Assembly: GCA_030447245.1 (NCBI GenBank)
Contig: JAUJPG010000007.1
Location: 86,974 to 150,973, forward strand
From: Chloroflexota bacterium
Lineage (GTDB): Bacteria; Chloroflexota; UBA6077; JACCZL01
Length of the DNA: 64,000 nucleotides
Direction: 5' to 3'
The notes beneath the pieces were generated by a model. That model was given only the letters and a program-made list of their open reading frames with translations, searched no databases and was not told the origin of the DNA. A program made the translations under genes and the position numbers. Positions 9,387-19,283 of the stretch are shown in pieces (within the stretch, counting starts at the first letter, position 1; every line of letters begins with the position of its first letter).

Positions 9387-10202
9387 ATGAGCGACGGACG
9401 TCAGGCGAATGCACCGGGTTCGACGCTCGAGTCACATGCTCGCCGGCTGCTCCCAACGCCGTGCCAGTTCAGCCCCGCGGAGATCTATTCCGACCTGGTG
9501 CTGCCGAACGGGTATGACGAGCGCCCGTATGTCGTCCTGAACGCGGCTACCACGGTAGACGGCAAGGTAGCCGTGGCCGGCCGCGCCGGGGGGATCGGTA
9601 GCCCACTGGATCGTGTGCTGATGCGCCGCGTTCGCGCGGCAGCCGATGCCCTACTGGTCGGCGCCACCACGCTGCGCGCCGAAAGCATCGATCCTCGAAT
9701 ACTCCCGTCACTGTCAGCCGAGCGCGAGGCACGCGGACAGCCGCCCCAACCACTCGCGGTCACCGTTTCCAACAGCCTCGATCTAGACCCGTGCCACCGC
9801 TTCTTTGTCCAGGGTCCGACCAGAACCCTGGTGTTCACGTCCGAACGCGCCGACGTGCGGCGGGTGTCGGCTCTCTCCAAATATGCGCAGGTCGAGCGGA
9901 TTGGCGCCGACGTCGTCGACCTGGCTGGGCTCCTGGAGCGACTGCGGCACGGCTTCGGGGTAGAGCGGCTGCTGGTTGAGGGTGGTCCTACGCTCAACCA
10001 GAGATTGCTGGAGCGTGACCTGGTCGATGAGCTGTTTTGGACCGTTGCCCCCAAGCTGGCCGGCGGACGGGGGCTCTCGCTGCTGCACGGCCCAATCGGG
10101 CCCGAGAAAATCCGGGCGTCGCTCGATATCGTCTCTCTTTTCGAGCACCAGGGCGAGCTGTTCGCGCGCTACCGGATTCGGCGCGACGTGCAATCCTGGT
10201 AA
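9387..10202 (+). CDS. RibD C-terminal-domain reductase (DHFR-like fold)
   Basis: NADPH-dependent reductase related to the reductase half of RibD, which reduces the ribosyl group of a pyrimidine intermediate in riboflavin synthesis. The domain runs from about residue 42 ([19 protein letters not shown]) to the end, with the cofactor-loop segment [13 protein letters not shown] near 90 and the family-typical [15 protein letters not shown] near 190. The deaminase half of RibD is absent, as in stand-alone reductases. About 40 N-terminal residues before the domain are unconserved-looking, so the real start could be later than the ATG at 9387. No other riboflavin genes are near. Confidence 0.82.
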   Translation: MSDGRQANAPGSTLESHARRLLPTPCQFSPAEIYSDLVLPNGYDERPYVVLNAATTVDGKVAVAGRAGGIGSPLDRVLMRRVRAAADALLVGATTLRAESIDPRILPSLSAEREARGQPPQPLAVTVSNSLDLDPCHRFFVQGPTRTLVFTSERADVRRVSALSKYAQVERIGADVVDLAGLLERLRHGFGVERLLVEGGPTLNQRLLERDLVDELFWTVAPKLAGGRGLSLLHGPIGPEKIRASLDIVSLFEHQGELFARYRIRRDVQSW

Positions 10203-10516
10203 CGCCCGCGAGCGAGACCGAAACGCGGACCTCGTACCACAATGCGGACCTAAGTTCGCCTTCACGCCGCTGTTCGGCGCTCATGTGGCTGGATTCATGG
10301 CGAGGGCGCACGGAGCATTGGCACACACCGAGGAGGCTACTGTTGTCGGACCCTTCGGGGCGGAATGAGCGGTGCTTAGCGCAACCACGTACCGGAGGCA
10401 CGCGTCGCACGATGAAGAGGGCTGGATCGTATAACGCGGTGCTTCACACGTTTGTGCGGAGACCGCGTGACGCCGATCACAAGCGCTCAGCCTCTCTTCG
10501 CTGACGCGCGGAAAGC
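10203..10516. other. Intergenic stretch left of IS copy 2
   Basis: About 314 bases with no reading frame I can support on either strand, no strong hairpin and no clear promoter. Open frames here are tails of frames antisense to the reductase gene. Confidence 0.5.
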
Positions 10517-10547
10517 TGGAGATGACCCGTTTCGGTGGAGAGTCTGA

Positions 10548-11418
10548 TCAGGCGGCGACCGCCTGGAGATGGTAGCGCGCTTCGAACTCGGCTGGAGAGA
10601 GATAGCCGAGGGTGGAATGTCGACGATGACGATTGTGGAAGACCTCGATGTACTCGAAGATGGCCGTCCTGGCCTGCTGTCGGGTCGCCCAGGTCTGGCG
10701 ATGGAGCAGCTCGGTCTTGAGAGTGGCGAAGAAGCTCTCAGCGACGGCATTGTCCCAGCACGTCCCGGCCGGCCGACGCTCTGCTGGAGGCGGTGCTCGG
10801 CCAGCCGGCCGGCGTAGGCCCCGGCCAGGTACTGGGTGCCGCGGTCGGAATGGTGGATCAGGCCGGCAGCAGGACGGCGTCCGGCCAGCGCCATGGTGAG
10901 GGCGTCCAGCGCCAGCTCGGTGCGCAGGTGATCGGCCAGCGCCCAGCCGACCACCCGGCCGGGCCCGGCGTCGAGGATGGCCGCCAGGTACAGCCAGCCC
11001 TGGTCGGTCCGAACATCGGTGATGTCCGCGACCCAGAGCCGGTCCACGTCGCTCGAACGAAAGCGCCGCTGCACCAGGTCAGCGGCTTGGGTCGTCGGGT
11101 CGGAGATCGTCGTGCGGCGGACCCCCGCGGCCGACAGCCGACCAGCCCGGCCTCTCGCATCAACCGCGCAACCCGCTTGCGCGCGGCAGCCGTCCCCTGA
11201 ACCCGCAGCTCGGCGTGGACGCGTGGTGCCCCGTAGATGCCGCGGCTGCGCCCGTGCACCGCCCGGATCCGGGCGGTCAGCGCCGCGTTGGCCACCGCGC
11301 GTGCCGACGGCTGCCGCGTGCTCCAGGCATAAAATCCGCTCGGCGAGACCCCGAGCACGCGACACAGCCGGGACGACGGATGCGGGCCTGCTCCACCGCG
11401 ATGAGCGGAGCGGCTCAT
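10548..11418 (-). pseudogene. IS3-family transposase OrfB, frameshifted (copy 2)
   Basis: The N-terminal half reads in one frame from the ATG at 11418 through GIYGAPRVHAELR. It leaves frame at a G-run near 11125 where copy 1 has one more G. The catalytic part then reads [16 protein letters not shown] in a second frame, and the Glu-containing AESFFATLK in a third after the repeated GGCC near 10770. The lesions only partly match copy 1, so the copies differ mostly by small indels in GC-rich runs. Confidence 0.82.
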
Positions 11419-11729
11419 CGGGTCGTCTCCTTGGCGAAGAAGGCCGCCGCTTTTACCAGGATCTCCCGCTCCTGCCGCGGCACCAGGTTCTCCCGACGTA
11501 GCCGCGCCAGTTCCTCCCGCTCCGCCGTCGTCAACCCCGACCGCTGCCCGGCATCCACCTCCGCCTGCTGGACCCAGCGGCGGACCGCCGTCTCGGTCAG
11601 GTCCAGGTCCCGGCAGACTTGCCCGAGGCTCTTGCCCGACGGCCCGGATCAGCGCGACCGTCTCCCCTTGAACTCCGCCGTGAACATCCGTCTCGCTCGT
11701 TGCGCCATGTGGACTCCTGCGAGGGTCAT
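11415..11729 (-). pseudogene. IS3-family transposase OrfA, interrupted (copy 2)
   Basis: Same structure as in copy 1: MFTAEFK, then an in-frame TGA, then GKSLGQVCRDLDLTETAVRR and the ELARLRREN coil, ending in a TGA that overlaps the orfB ATG. Copy 2 reads CCGGGCC where copy 1 reads ACGGTC just after the stop. Sharing the stop suggests it predates the split of the copies, unless both are misread. Confidence 0.8.
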
Positions 11730-11924
11730 GCTGCCCTCCTCATTGTCGGTGTCCACCAAATCGGGTCAAGTCCAAGTGATCGGCTCGAGCACACGGTGGC
11801 CGGACTAGCCGCTGGAGCCTACACGCTGGAGCGTCGCAGCGTGGCCCAATGGGTCGCGCCTGCCTCCTGAGCCGGTGGGTCGACCTGCCTCATCCAAGGG
11901 GGCGCCCCAATGACGCCGTTTTCC

Positions 11925-14900
11925 TCAGGCGGCGCCATTCGCGGCGGGTTCGCGGCTCTCGCGGTCAACCGCGTGAACGGCGAAGTACTTGGCCTCAGGG
12001 TGGTGCACGACAATCGCGGCGGTACTATGCTCCGGATTGAGCTGGTCGCCCGCGGTCAGCTCGAGGCCGATCTGCTCTGATCCCAAAATCTCGAGCACGG
12101 AGCGCTGCTGCGAGAGGTCAGGGCAGGCGGGGTAGCCCCAGCTAAAGCGCTTCCCGCGTTCCGGTTCGAGGCGCAGCTCGGCGCGAATTCGAGAGTGGAG
12201 CACTTCCGCCAGCGCCTCTGCCGTCGACGATGCCAGTCCACGGATGAGCAGGCCACGACTGAATTCACCCTCACGCTCCAGCCACTCGTAAAGCCCCTCG
12301 GCCCGTGGGCCCACGGTGACCGCCTGCAGCGCGACCATATCAGGAAGACCGCCCAGCCGTTGGAAGTAGTCTGCCAGACAAAGTCGCTCGCCGCCTGGCT
12401 GGCGAGGAAACGCGATACGGGTGAGTTCGTTCTCAAACTTAGGATCGCCCGGATCCAGGATCACCAGCGTGTTTCCATCCGCCACGGCTGGAAAGTACCC
12501 ATACACGCCGCGACCCTGGAGCCAACCCGCCTCCGCCGCCTCGGACTTCAACTCCTCCAGCAACGGCATGAACTCGGTGGCGATCAGACGCTGTCGCTCA
12601 CGCTCGTCAATCTTCCGCAGCCCCCAGTGCAGCCGAAAGAGCGTGTTCAGGTCCAGGTGGGGGAACACTTCGCTCAACGGCAGGTCGATCTGGCGCGCGC
12701 CGCTAAATGGCGGCCGCGGCGGCGCCACTGGCCGAACGGCGGACCGACCCACGCCGACCTGCACGACTTCTGGCGCGCTCCGCTCCACGTGCGCGGCAGC
12801 TTCATCACGTGTCCGGCGCACCAGCAGCTCCCGGCGCTCGGGATCGCTGAGCTGGTCCATCATGTCGAGCCCCTCAAAGGCGTCCTTGCAGTAAAACACG
12901 CCGGGCCCGTACAGCCCCCCGTCAGACAGAGACGCGGCGCGCCGACCGAAGGCGCGATTGATCGCAGCTCCACCAATCAAGACCGGAAAGTTGAGGCCGC
13001 GGGCGTGCAGCTCCTGGACGCAGAGCGGCATTTGCTTGGAGGTCGACACGAGCAGGGCCGAAAGTCCGATAGCGTCGGCCTCGAACTCCTGTGCCTTCTC
13101 GACGATCACTGCCACGGGAACCTGTTTGCCCAAATCGAACACGGTGTAGCCATTGTTGGAGAGGATGGTGTTCACGAGCGACTTGCCGATGTCGTGGACG
13201 TCACCGTACACGGTCGCCAGCACCACCTTGCCCTTCGTGTAGCCCTCCTTCTTCTCCAAAAACTGCTCAAGGTGCTTCACCGCGCGCTTCATCACCTCAG
13301 CCGATTGGAGCACGAACGGCAGGATCAGCTCGCCGGCGCCGAAACGGTCGCCGACATCCTTCATCGCCGGGAGGAGGACGTCGTTCAGCACCTCGACCGG
13401 CGTGTGAGTCAGCATCGCCTCGTCGAGCAGTGCTTCGATTCCCTCCTTCTTTCGGAACAACACCCGATTGTGGATCCGCTCCCCAATGGGCAGCTCCGCG
13501 TCAGAGTCGCCGGTCGCGCTCTGGGATTCGAGCTCCACCCCTTCGAATCGCGCAATGAATTGGGGGAGCGCGTCGGGCCGCCGGTAATAGATCAGGTCTT
13601 CGGCTATCAGGCGCGCATCAGGAGGGATCTCGCCGTAGGGAGTGATGTGGCTCGGGTTGACGATCGCCATGTCCAATCCGGCGTCGACGCAGTGATGGAG
13701 AAAGACCGAGTTGAGCACCCCGCGGGCCGCTGGCGAGACGCCGAACGAGACGTTCGAGACACCAAGGGAGGTGAGCGCACCAGGCAATTCGTCCTTGACT
13801 CGGCGGATGCCCTCGATCGTCTCGGCCGCGTCGCGGACCAAATCCTCCTGACCTGTCGTGACCGGGAAGGTCAGTACGTCGAAGATGAGCGCGTCCGGCG
13901 GCAACCCGTGCTCCTGAATTGCGAGGTCGTAGATCCGACGCGCGATCTGGAGCTTGCGCTCCGCGGTGTGGGCCATTCCCTCCTCGTCGATCGTGAGGGC
14001 GATCACCGCGGCGCCGTGAGTCTTGGCCAGGCCGAGCACCTTGTTCGCCTTGTCCAGCCCGGCTTCCAGGTTTATCGAGTTGATCGTGGCACGCCCAGGG
14101 TACACCTCGAGCGCCGCTTGCATGACCGGCGGCTCAGTCGTATCGATCACGAGCGGAGCATCGATGCCGCCGCGCAGGCGCTTGATCACCTCCACCATCT
14201 GGGCCGCCTCGTCCGCCCGCTCGGTCAACGCCACGCACACGTCCAGCATGTGTGCCCCGCCGTCCACCTGTTCGCGAGCGACCTGGAGCACGCCGTCATA
14301 GTCCTCGCCGAGGAGCATTCGCTTCACCTTGCGGCTCCCCTGCGAGTTCACCCGCTCGCCGATCAGCATCGGGGGCGGTTGCTGGATCATGTCCTGGGCG
14401 CGCATCGCGCTCGCCACGCGCGGCATCGAGACCACGGACCGTGTCAGGGGGGCTCGACTTCCGACCGCCCGGCAAAGTGCCTCGATATGGGCGGGGGTCG
14501 TCCCGCAGCAGCCTCCAACCGCGGACACCCCGCTCTCCGCCACGAACTGGGCGAGCTGTTCGGCCATCGGCGCGGGCTCAAGGGGGTACTGCGCCCTGCC
14601 GTCGAGGTTGATCGGCAGCCCGGCATTTGGGATCACCGACATCGGCAGCCGCGACAGCTCTCCCAGCGTCCTCACCGGGAGCCGCATGTGTTCGGGGCCC
14701 GTCGAGCAGTTCATCCCGATCACGTCCACGCCCGCATAGTCCAAAATGACCAGCGCGGCCGCAATATCCGTCCCCAGTAACATGCGGCCGGAGGTGTCCA
14801 GGGAGACTTGTGCCTGGATCGGAACACGGCGACCCACATCCTCGAAGCAACGACGGATCCCGACAATCGCGGCACGGACCTCCAGGATGTCCTGTGCGGT

Positions 14901-15413
14901 CTCGATCAGCAGGAGATCGACGCCGCCCTCGATCAAGGCTCCAGCCTGCTCTCGGAAGATCTCCACGAGCTGCTCAAAGGTGATGTCCGAGAGCGACGGG
15001 TCGTCCGTCGAGGGCAGAAACCCGGTTGGGCCGATTGAGCCAGCCACGAATCGCGGGCGGCCCTTGGTCGCCGTGCGGTCCGCCTCCGCTCGCGCTAGCT
15101 GGGCTGCCGCGCGGTTGACCTCACCCGTGGAACCGCCGAGGCCGTACTCGGCTAGCTTGGTTCGGCTCGCGCCGAAGGTGTCGGTTTCCACTACGTCTGC
15201 ACCGGCTTCGAGGAAGCTTCGGTGGATCTCGGCGAGCATAGACGGCCGATGCAGCACGAGCGCCTCGTTGCACCCTTCAAGAGCCTGTCCACCAAAGTCC
15301 TCGGCAGACGGGTTGCGGGCCTGGACACTGGTACCCATCGCGCCGTCATAGATCAGCACACGTTCACGGAGCGTTGCCAAGTAGTCGCGCGTCACCCAGT
15401 CTCCGGTCGCCAT
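11925..15413 (-). CDS. metH: Cobalamin-dependent methionine synthase
   Basis: Transfers a methyl group from methyltetrahydrofolate to homocysteine through cobalamin. At 1162 residues it has all four modules: the homocysteine domain (1 to about 320, zinc cysteines in NCSTGPEH near 235 and GGCCGTTP near 299); the pterin domain (about 350-620, from GERVNSQGSRKVKR); the cap and B12 domains (about 640-870, with DVHDIGKSLV holding the cobalt-ligating His near 737); and the reactivation domain (FSWGYPACPDLSQQ near 1095). The ATG at 15413 gives the normal length. It is divergent from an aldose epimerase gene, and no B12 riboswitch was recognised upstream. Confidence 0.96.
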   Translation of the reverse strand: MATGDWVTRDYLATLRERVLIYDGAMGTSVQARNPSAEDFGGQALEGCNEALVLHRPSMLAEIHRSFLEAGADVVETDTFGASRTKLAEYGLGGSTGEVNRAAAQLARAEADRTATKGRPRFVAGSIGPTGFLPSTDDPSLSDITFEQLVEIFREQAGALIEGGVDLLLIETAQDILEVRAAIVGIRRCFEDVGRRVPIQAQVSLDTSGRMLLGTDIAAALVILDYAGVDVIGMNCSTGPEHMRLPVRTLGELSRLPMSVIPNAGLPINLDGRAQYPLEPAPMAEQLAQFVAESGVSAVGGCCGTTPAHIEALCRAVGSRAPLTRSVVSMPRVASAMRAQDMIQQPPPMLIGERVNSQGSRKVKRMLLGEDYDGVLQVAREQVDGGAHMLDVCVALTERADEAAQMVEVIKRLRGGIDAPLVIDTTEPPVMQAALEVYPGRATINSINLEAGLDKANKVLGLAKTHGAAVIALTIDEEGMAHTAERKLQIARRIYDLAIQEHGLPPDALIFDVLTFPVTTGQEDLVRDAAETIEGIRRVKDELPGALTSLGVSNVSFGVSPAARGVLNSVFLHHCVDAGLDMAIVNPSHITPYGEIPPDARLIAEDLIYYRRPDALPQFIARFEGVELESQSATGDSDAELPIGERIHNRVLFRKKEGIEALLDEAMLTHTPVEVLNDVLLPAMKDVGDRFGAGELILPFVLQSAEVMKRAVKHLEQFLEKKEGYTKGKVVLATVYGDVHDIGKSLVNTILSNNGYTVFDLGKQVPVAVIVEKAQEFEADAIGLSALLVSTSKQMPLCVQELHARGLNFPVLIGGAAINRAFGRRAASLSDGGLYGPGVFYCKDAFEGLDMMDQLSDPERRELLVRRTRDEAAAHVERSAPEVVQVGVGRSAVRPVAPPRPPFSGARQIDLPLSEVFPHLDLNTLFRLHWGLRKIDERERQRLIATEFMPLLEELKSEAAEAGWLQGRGVYGYFPAVADGNTLVILDPGDPKFENELTRIAFPRQPGGERLCLADYFQRLGGLPDMVALQAVTVGPRAEGLYEWLEREGEFSRGLLIRGLASSTAEALAEVLHSRIRAELRLEPERGKRFSWGYPACPDLSQQRSVLEILGSEQIGLELTAGDQLNPEHSTAAIVVHHPEAKYFAVHAVDRESREPAANGAA

Positions 15414-15594
15414 GATGCGCTATTCTCGCGGTTTCCCATCGAGCCCCGCCAGAACCGCCTGTCACAACAGGACGTGAGGCTCCGCGCCACCAAGACCTAC
15501 GCGCAATCTGGGGCCGGACGAACCGATCGGCGCAGTGCGAATGCTTGGACCTCGCCGGCCTACAATGCGTCCACTTCCGCCCGGAGCACAGAGC

Positions 15595-16611
15595 ATGCAG
15601 ATGCACCCTGAGGATCAGCCTGGGCGATTCAGCTGCGAGTGGCGCGTGCATGCTGGGACGACCGTAGCGGTGCTCCGCGATCAAGCGGCGGGCTCGGAGG
15701 TCTGGGTTGCTCCCGGTCTCGGGAATGCCTGCCTGCGTTTCTTGGTGCGCATCGATGGGACCCCATGGCACGTCTTGGCTGAGCCACCATCCGAACCGGC
15801 CTTCCGAGAGGAAACGACCAGGTACGGGATCCCGATCCTGTACCCGTGGCCGAATCGGATCCACGCCGGACGTTTCACGTTTCGGGGGCGCGAGCACCAG
15901 ATCCCACCGAATTCACCTGGGGGGCACGCCAATCATGGGTTGGTTCGCGACCAACGATGGGAGGTGAGCGCGAGCGGGGGCGACAGCGACGGTGCGTTCG
16001 TCCGCGCACTGGCGGAAACTGGCGGCGGATCGAGCGGTTACCCGTACCGTTCCGTGCTGGCGATCGAGCATCGGCTCAACGGCACAACCCTCGATGTGCG
16101 GGCCGAGGCGACCAATCTTGGGGATGCGCCGATGCCGATCGGTTTCGGCCTCCACCCCTGGTTCGCCGTCCCGCTCGCGCGGAACGGATCAAGAGACGAC
16201 TGCGAGGTCAAGGTACCGGCGCGACACCAATGGGAGCTTGCAAATAGCATCCCGACCGGCCGGACAGTCCAGGTCGCCGGTCCGGACGATCTTCGCTCAT
16301 GGCGATCGCTCGCGGACGGACCGCTCGACCAGGTGTACACCGACCTGCCACGGCGCGATGGCTGGTTCACGGCCGAGCTACGCGACTCAGAAAATTTGCG
16401 CGTGATCGAGGTCCGGTCAGATAACAGCTTCCGCGAACACGTCGTGTATGCGCCCCTCGACCGCCCGGTGGTCTGTCTGGAGCCGTACACCTGCACGACC
16501 GACGCCTTCAACCTGGACGCGCGCGGGGTCGACGCTGGCGTGATCGTCCTCGATCCGGGCGGGACCTGGCGAGGCCGGGTAGTCATCGCCGCTGAACACA
16601 GGCGGCCGTGA
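15595..16611 (+). CDS. Aldose 1-epimerase family protein
   Basis: Sugar mutarotase of the GalM superfamily, interconverting alpha and beta anomers of an aldose or a related sugar. Family landmarks are PILYPWPNRI near residue 78, the catalytic His in NHGLVRDQRW near 108, FGLHPWF near 180 and the late Glu in CLEPYTC near 298. The ATG at 15595 follows a GGAG at 8-base spacing and gives 338 residues, so I prefer it to the longer frame from 15535. The exact sugar is unknown. It converges with the Mo-hydroxylase large-subunit gene. Confidence 0.82.
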   Translation: MQMHPEDQPGRFSCEWRVHAGTTVAVLRDQAAGSEVWVAPGLGNACLRFLVRIDGTPWHVLAEPPSEPAFREETTRYGIPILYPWPNRIHAGRFTFRGREHQIPPNSPGGHANHGLVRDQRWEVSASGGDSDGAFVRALAETGGGSSGYPYRSVLAIEHRLNGTTLDVRAEATNLGDAPMPIGFGLHPWFAVPLARNGSRDDCEVKVPARHQWELANSIPTGRTVQVAGPDDLRSWRSLADGPLDQVYTDLPRRDGWFTAELRDSENLRVIEVRSDNSFREHVVYAPLDRPVVCLEPYTCTTDAFNLDARGVDAGVIVLDPGGTWRGRVVIAAEHRRP

Positions 16612-16767
16612 CGCCGGGACGGGCAACACCCATCAACCGCGGCGCCTGTGGCGTGGGGCCCGGCGGACGACGCGGCTGCATGCCTCGGCCCGAGTCCGAC
16701 CGCGCGGCTCGGCCCTGACGTCCGACTTGCCCGAGAGCGCGCCAGCCACTGCGATCCCGCCAGCGGC

Positions 16768-19107
16768 TCAGCCGGCGGGCCGGCCCTCTCCGCCGCGCAG
16801 CCCCGCGCTCACGGCCTGGTACGTGATCGGGATCTCGGTTACCCGAATGCCAACCGCGTCGGCAATCGCGTTTGCGATCGCTCCTGGACACGGGATCACC
16901 GGCGGTTCGCCAACTCCCTTAGCTCCGTAGGGCCCGTACTGCGATGCCACCTCGACCAGGATCGGGGTGACGTTCGGCGCGTAGCTCGCTGACGGCACCA
17001 CGTAGTCCTGAAACGTGCCCGTGATGAGCTGGCCGTGCTCGTCATAGACCATCCGCTCGTAGAGAGCCCAACCGATCCCCTGAAGCACGCCGCCGACGAT
17101 CTGGCCTTCCACCTCGGCGGGATTGATCGCGAAGCCAACGTCCTGGACAGCCACGTAGTCGAGGACCTTGACCCGCCCGGTATCCAGATCCACCGAAACT
17201 CGCGCGGCGTGCGCGGCGAAGGCCGGCGACTGGACAGTCTGGGCAGACGAACCGCGCCCGTAGACCGGCTCGTACTTACCTCCGAAGCTCATGCTCGCGG
17301 CCGCGAGATCCTTGATCGGCACCTTGCGGTCCGGGACACCCCGCACCCGCACCTCGCCTTCCGCCAGCTCCAGATCGTCAATCGACGCTTCGAGATGCTG
17401 CGACCCGATTGCCAACAGCTGCTGGCGCCCATCCGCGGCCGCTCGTTGCAGCGCCGCTCCAACGGTGTAGGTGATCTTGCTCCCGCCGCTGCCACCAGCA
17501 TACGGGGCGGTGTCGGTGTCACCATGGGCGACCTGCACCTGCTCGGGCAAGACTCCGAACGCCTCGGCAGCAATTGACTGGAACCCGGTGTCGGTACCGC
17601 TGAGGTCGACCGAGCCGAGGACGACGCTGACGGTCCCGTCGTGATTAAGTCGACAGATTGCCGTCGCGGGCTCAAGGCCTCCGGGCCATCCGCCCACCGC
17701 CATGCCGACGCCTTCGCGCACGTTGTTCAGCGCGCGCCCGTCGGGGCTGCCAACGGATCCGTTTGCCCCGCTCTGCGCCTCCTTGGCCTGACGGAGCCGC
17801 CCCAGTGGCTCTTCGAGCCGATCCAGGCATTCCCGCAGTCCGATCCGTGGCCAGGGCTGATTGTTCGGGCGGAGGTCACCTTCCTCGGCGGCGTTCTTAC
17901 GCCGCAGCTTGAAACGATCCGCTCCGAGCTCGTCGGCCAGCATGTCGATCATCGATTCGATGACGAACGATGCCTGCACTGCCCCCGGCGCGCGGTATGC
18001 ACCGGCCGGCGTCTTATTTGTCAACACCTCCAAACCGCGGATGTCAAGCGCCGGAAATTTGTAGAAACCGCCTAGCAGCAGCGACCCTATCTGGAGTGGC
18101 GAACCAGAGTAAGCACCAGTGTCGAAGACGACGCGAGCCTGAAGGGCGGTCAACATACCATCCCTTGTTGCGCCGAGCTTGACGTCGAATTGCGATGGCG
18201 GGGCCGGGTTCGCCGCGAGAAAATCCTCCGACCGGGTGTACTCCAGGCGCACTGGCCGGTTCAGGTGCATGGCAAGCGCGCCACACAGCGCCTCCAGCAA
18301 CATGAACTTGCCACCAAATCCGCCGCCGATTGTCATCGCGACGACCTTGACTTTGCTGTTCGGCAGGCCCAGCGCCGCGCAGACCTCGGCTCGCGTATAG
18401 AACAGCGCCTGCGTGCTCGTATAGATCGTGAGCATGCCTAGCGGATCAACGCTCGCGGCGGTCACCTGCGGCTCAAGATATCCCTGGTGCACCATCGCGG
18501 TACGGAACGACTTCTCGACAACGACGTCCGACGCTCGCAACGCCGCCTCGACGTCTCCGCGCGTGAAGTGCAAGGATGAGGACACGTTGGCCGGCAGGTC
18601 ACCCTGCGGCTCCTCTTCGCCTCCCGAGACGGTCGCGTGCATCTGCGCCTCGGCACTCGCCTCGACCGGCTTTTCGCCCCGAGCGAGCGGAGCATTCGGC
18701 TCCAGCGACGCCATCAACGCCACAGCCGGCTCCTGCGGCTCGTACTCGACGTCGACCAACGAGACGGCATCCTCGGCGGCAGCGGCCGTCTCGGCAACCA
18801 CGGCTGCTACAGGATGCCCGTTATAGAGCGACCGCTCGCGGGCGAGAAAGTCGCGCTTGCGGGAGCTCGAATCGGGCTCAGCAAACGGTAGGTCCGCGGC
18901 GGTCAGAACGTCGACGACGCCCGGCACGGCGCGCGCGCCCGTCACGTCGACCCGAACGATGCGTGCATTCGCGTACGGGCTCAGGACGAGTCGGGCGTGG
19001 AGGAGGCCGGCAACGTGCAGGTCGCCGGTGAAGCGGGCCTCGCCAGTCACCTTCTCGGCACCATCGGTGCGTGGTCTTGACTTGCCGATGACGGAATACT
19101 CAGGCAT
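16768..19107 (-). CDS. Molybdenum hydroxylase large (molybdopterin) subunit, xanthine dehydrogenase family
   Basis: Catalytic subunit that binds a molybdopterin cytosine dinucleotide-type cofactor and hydroxylates a small substrate with water. The 779-residue protein has the a/b hammerhead domain first (KVTGEARFTGDLHV near residue 18) and then two cofactor-binding domains with GGGFGGKF near 255, GAYRAPGA near 340 and the catalytic Glu in GAKGVGEPP near 740. The loop lacks AYRCSFR of form I CO dehydrogenase and the form II variant, so CO is not the expected substrate; an aldehyde or N-heterocycle is more likely. The ATG at 19107 has an AGGAG seven bases upstream. No FAD or FeS subunit adjoins it; candidates lie at 36.7-38.1 kb. 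Confidence 0.9.
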   Translation of the reverse strand: MPEYSVIGKSRPRTDGAEKVTGEARFTGDLHVAGLLHARLVLSPYANARIVRVDVTGARAVPGVVDVLTAADLPFAEPDSSSRKRDFLARERSLYNGHPVAAVVAETAAAAEDAVSLVDVEYEPQEPAVALMASLEPNAPLARGEKPVEASAEAQMHATVSGGEEEPQGDLPANVSSSLHFTRGDVEAALRASDVVVEKSFRTAMVHQGYLEPQVTAASVDPLGMLTIYTSTQALFYTRAEVCAALGLPNSKVKVVAMTIGGGFGGKFMLLEALCGALAMHLNRPVRLEYTRSEDFLAANPAPPSQFDVKLGATRDGMLTALQARVVFDTGAYSGSPLQIGSLLLGGFYKFPALDIRGLEVLTNKTPAGAYRAPGAVQASFVIESMIDMLADELGADRFKLRRKNAAEEGDLRPNNQPWPRIGLRECLDRLEEPLGRLRQAKEAQSGANGSVGSPDGRALNNVREGVGMAVGGWPGGLEPATAICRLNHDGTVSVVLGSVDLSGTDTGFQSIAAEAFGVLPEQVQVAHGDTDTAPYAGGSGGSKITYTVGAALQRAAADGRQQLLAIGSQHLEASIDDLELAEGEVRVRGVPDRKVPIKDLAAASMSFGGKYEPVYGRGSSAQTVQSPAFAAHAARVSVDLDTGRVKVLDYVAVQDVGFAINPAEVEGQIVGGVLQGIGWALYERMVYDEHGQLITGTFQDYVVPSASYAPNVTPILVEVASQYGPYGAKGVGEPPVIPCPGAIANAIADAVGIRVTEIPITYQAVSAGLRGGEGRPAG

Positions 19108-19283
19108 GCGAACTCCTACGAGGATGGTCAGCCACGCGCACCGACCAGTCGGCGGTCGCGGTGAAATCAAGGGTACGCCGTGATGATAGTGCCCGGGCGT
19201 CGTGTACGGAAAGCGGCCACGTTGATGCAGCCCCGAGCAGTCCGTCCCGCGCCGGCTCACGCCGTCCGCAGGGTGAGGGAACG

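Larger units (their letters stand above)
10517..11774 (-). mobile_element. IS3-family insertion sequence, copy 2 (inverted)
   Basis: A 1258-bp near-identical copy of the element at 4488-5744, in the opposite orientation, with the same two terminal inverted repeats (TGGAGATGACCCG at the left, CGGGTCAAGTCCA at the right). Flanking bases are AAGC and AGTG, so no target duplication is visible. This may reflect decay, recombination between copies, or a target repeat too short to see. Together the two copies bracket 4.77 kb. Confidence 0.92.

Noticed and set aside
10487..11365. 292-codon minus-strand frame as an intact transposase
   Set aside because: Its N-terminal third is in the wrong frame for OrfB, and the C-terminal third runs past the catalytic region in a wrong frame and beyond the IS end. 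It is a patchwork of frames.
4488..11774. Classical composite transposon carrying glyQS
   Set aside because: Copy 1 has its own target duplication, so it inserted alone, and the outer ends share no target repeat. The cargo is not typical of transposons.
11899..11908. GGGGCGCCCC palindrome after metH as a terminator
   Set aside because: The loop would be two bases or less and no T-run follows; it is more likely a chance GC palindrome.
12195..14780. Long plus-strand open frame of 861 codons inside metH
   Set aside because: It is antisense to a complete, well-conserved MetH. The frame is open only because of high GC, and its translation is His/Arg/Leu-rich without any domain.
14696..15600. B12 or SAM riboswitch upstream of metH
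   Set aside because: The 180 bases before the metH start show no B12 box or SAM-type core that I can recognise; only GC-rich weak dyads.
16768..19107. CO dehydrogenase large subunit (CoxL)
   Set aside because: The active-site loop reads GAYRAPGA, not AYRCSFR of form I nor the form II loop, so CO oxidation cannot be claimed.
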